A DNA stretch of 5,868 nt from assembly GCA_030149625.1 (NCBI GenBank), contig JASLHP010000439.1:1-5868 (forward strand), given 5' to 3'. Below the pieces are notes generated by a model. The model saw only the letters and a list, made by a program, of their open reading frames with translations. It was not told where the DNA came from and did not search any database. This stretch comes from Solirubrobacteraceae bacterium (lineage in GTDB: Bacteria; Actinomycetota; Thermoleophilia; Solirubrobacterales; Solirubrobacteraceae). This document shows positions 4,258-5,868 of the stretch, piece after piece. Positions within the stretch are counted from its first letter, which is position 1; each line of letters starts with the position of its first letter. A program made the position numbers and the translations under genes.

Positions 4258-5787
4258 CTAGACGGGCGTGACCGCGTTGCGCTTGGCGGGCCAGTCGCGG
4301 CGCTTGCCGGCAGCGTGCGCGAAGCGGCGAACGAGCTCTGAGCGCAGCTCGTTGGGCTCGACGACGGCGTCGATCACGAGCTCTGACGCGAGGTGCAGGA
4401 TGTCGATGTCCTGCGCGTACTGCTCGCGCAGCTGCTCGGTCTTGGCGGCGCGCTCGCGCTCGTCGTCGATCGCCTGCAGCTGGTTGTAGTAGACGGCGTT
4501 GATCGCAGCCTGCGGGCCCATCACGGCGATCGACGCGCTGGGCAGCGCGATGCAGCAGTCGGGCTCGAACGCGGGGCCGGCCATCGCGTACAGCCCCGCG
4601 CCGTAGGCCTTGCGCACGACGACGGAGATCTTCGGCACGGTCGCCTCGCTGACGGCGCTGATCATCTTCGCGCCGTGGCGGATGATGCCCTCGCGCTCGA
4701 CCTGCGTGCCGATCATGAAGCCGGGCACGTCGGCGAGGAACAGCAGCGGCACGTTGAACGCGTTGCAGCACCAGATGAAGCGCGCGGCCTTGTCGGCGGA
4801 GTCGCCGAACAGCACGCCGCCCTTGTGCTTGGGCTGGTTGGCGACGATCCCGATCGCGCGGCCGTCGAGGCGCGCGAAGCCGACGACGAGCTCCTTGGCC
4901 CAGCGCGGCTGGATCTCGAGCAGCGATTCGTCGTCCACGAGCGCGCCGATCAGCAGCTTGATGTCGAACGGCTTGTTCTCGTCCGCGGGAATCAGCTCGG
5001 CGATCGCGCGCCTATCGGGCGCACGGCCTGGCTGCGCGGGCGGGGCGACGGGTGGGTGTGACTCCCAATTAGAGGGAAGATATGAGAGATAGCGGCGTGC
5101 GAAGTGGATTCCCTCAGCGTCGCTGGCGACGAGTTGGTGCGCGCATCCCGAGACGCCCGTGTGCATGCGCGCTCCGCCCATCTGCTCGAGCGTGACCTGC
5201 TCGCCGATCACCATCTCGGCCATGCGCGGCGAGCCGAGGTACATCGACGCGTTGCCCTCGCGCATGATCACGATGTCGCAGAACGCTGGGATGTAGGCGC
5301 CGCCGGCGGCGGACGGTCCGAACAGCACGCACGCTTGCGGCGCGACGCCGGAGAGCTTGACCTGATTGTGGAAGATCCTGCCGGCGCCGCGGCGGCCGGG
5401 GAACATCTGCACTTGCTCGGTGATGCGCGCGCCGGCGGAATCGACGAGGTAGACCATCGGGATTCGCAACGCGAGCGCGCGCTCCTGGATGCGCAGGATC
5501 TTCTCGACGGTCTTCGGACCCCACGAGCCGGCCTTGACAGTCGGATCGTTGGCCATCAGCGCGACGGGCCGCCCGTCGATCTCCCCCACGCCGGTGACGA
5601 CGCCGTCGGCGCCGAGGCCGTCCTCGTGCCAGTTGGCGAGCAGCGCCTCCTCCGCGAAGGAGCCGTCGTCGAGCAGCAGCGCGACGCGCTCGCGCACGGG
5701 CAGCTTGCCCTGCTCGAGCGCCTTCTGACGATGGCGTTCGGGACCGCCACCGAGCGCGCGCTCGGTGGCGTCGCTGTGCTTGCTCAC
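4258..5787 (-). CDS. Acyl-CoA carboxylase, carboxyltransferase (beta) subunit
   Basis: The 509-residue product is a complete biotin-dependent carboxyltransferase beta subunit with N-terminal (about 20-250) and C-terminal (about 260-505) crotonase-like halves. It transfers carboxyl from carboxybiotin to an acyl-CoA in the cytoplasm. Oxyanion-hole blocks are FGPSAAGGAYIPAFCD (156-171) and RKAYGAGLYAM (392-402). Others are YLVDSAGARI (113-122), YLGSPRMAEMVIGE (183-196), FLADVPGFMIG (350-360) and IAVMGPQAAIN (420-430). In propionyl-CoA carboxylases the second block reads YGGAYDVM; here YGAGLYAM is closer to the YGAGNYGM of methylcrotonyl-CoA carboxylases, so the substrate is open. The partner biotin carboxylase/BCCP subunit is not in the window. 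The GTG start (5787-5785) is the first possible in-frame start downstream of the right edge, with AGAGGG (5804-5799) 11 bases upstream. A patch of A/T-ending codons marks the linker (about residues 224-247). Confidence 0.95.
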   Translation of the reverse strand: MSKHSDATERALGGGPERHRQKALEQGKLPVRERVALLLDDGSFAEEALLANWHEDGLGADGVVTGVGEIDGRPVALMANDPTVKAGSWGPKTVEKILRIQERALALRIPMVYLVDSAGARITEQVQMFPGRRGAGRIFHNQVKLSGVAPQACVLFGPSAAGGAYIPAFCDIVIMREGNASMYLGSPRMAEMVIGEQVTLEQMGGARMHTGVSGCAHQLVASDAEGIHFARRYLSYLPSNWESHPPVAPPAQPGRAPDRRAIAELIPADENKPFDIKLLIGALVDDESLLEIQPRWAKELVVGFARLDGRAIGIVANQPKHKGGVLFGDSADKAARFIWCCNAFNVPLLFLADVPGFMIGTQVEREGIIRHGAKMISAVSEATVPKISVVVRKAYGAGLYAMAGPAFEPDCCIALPSASIAVMGPQAAINAVYYNQLQAIDDERERAAKTEQLREQYAQDIDILHLASELVIDAVVEPNELRSELVRRFAHAAGKRRDWPAKRNAVTPV

Positions 5788-5810
5788 GGTCGCGGCAGCC
5801 CTCTGTAACG

Positions 5811-5868
5811 ATGCCCGCCCCGCCCGCCACGCCTGCCGCGGGCGAGATGGCGCGTCACGAGCGCCATC
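5811..5868 (+). CDS. Possible start of a divergent gene (3'-truncated by the window edge)
   Basis: From the ATG at 5811 a frame stays open to the window end, giving MPAPPATPAAGEMARHERH. It faces away from the carboxylase, where a divergent gene would be expected. There is no Shine-Dalgarno, and the Pro/Ala-rich sequence is short and unrecognisable. A second in-frame ATG occurs at 5847. It may equally be non-coding promoter DNA for the carboxylase. Confidence 0.2.
   Translation, partial: MPAPPATPAAGEMARHERH

Noticed and set aside
4393..5808. Long plus-strand open frames opposite the carboxylase
   Set aside because: They are antisense to a full-length, motif-complete carboxyltransferase and have shadow-type composition.
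1..5868. CRISPR array, insertion sequence, integrase, toxin-antitoxin or defence genes
   Set aside because: No spaced direct repeats, terminal inverted repeats, transposase motifs or known defence domains are present. The only tandem repeat is the in-frame 21-bp one in the phosphatase.

Overview
This is a high-GC window whose coding sequences use almost only G- or C-ending codons. The gene content is a two-copy DUF4389 membrane protein, an acyl-CoA carboxylase beta subunit, an amidase coupled to an inositol-monophosphatase-type enzyme, GTG starts, and tRNA genes without an encoded CCA end. Together these point to a high-GC actinobacterium, perhaps of the Thermoleophilia/Solirubrobacterales kind. 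The phylum is a fair inference; the order is a guess.

Layout from left to right. Positions 3-146 look like the 3' end of a plus-strand gene of unknown function, followed by a good Rho-independent-type terminator (180-210). A lower-GC stretch (about 211-402) holds no clear gene, but on the minus strand it carries a perfect Shine-Dalgarno in front of a 16-codon ORF (192-242). tRNA-Leu(UAG) lies on the minus strand at 403-486. A small four-helix membrane protein follows on the plus strand (573-1091), then tRNA-Leu(CAA) on the plus strand (1143-1225). The two leucine tRNAs point away from each other and flank the membrane-protein gene.

On the minus strand, an amidase-signature hydrolase (3552 to 2122) and an inositol-monophosphatase-family enzyme (2125 to 1241) form a translationally coupled pair through a GTGA overlap. 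The second enzyme has an N-terminal extension made of a 21-bp tandem repeat. A GC hairpin spans its stop codon and faces the end of tRNA-Leu(CAA).

Divergent from the amidase is a DUF4389 membrane protein made of two tandem copies (3651-4250), with a strong Shine-Dalgarno. It converges, with only 7 bp between stop codons, on an acyl-CoA carboxylase carboxyltransferase (beta) subunit (5787 to 4258). The final 81 bp are a divergent intergenic region with a possible plus-strand gene start at 5811.

The genes look like ordinary core and housekeeping content: translation, lipid or branched-chain acyl-CoA metabolism, amide hydrolysis, phosphomonoester hydrolysis and membrane proteins. No mobile element, CRISPR array or defence system is visible, and I see no convincing previously undescribed multi-gene system. 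The points most worth a second look are the Shine-Dalgarno-led mini-ORF beside tRNA-Leu, the in-frame repeat expansion in the phosphatase, the duplicated DUF4389 protein, and an AT-ending codon patch at the carboxylase domain linker.
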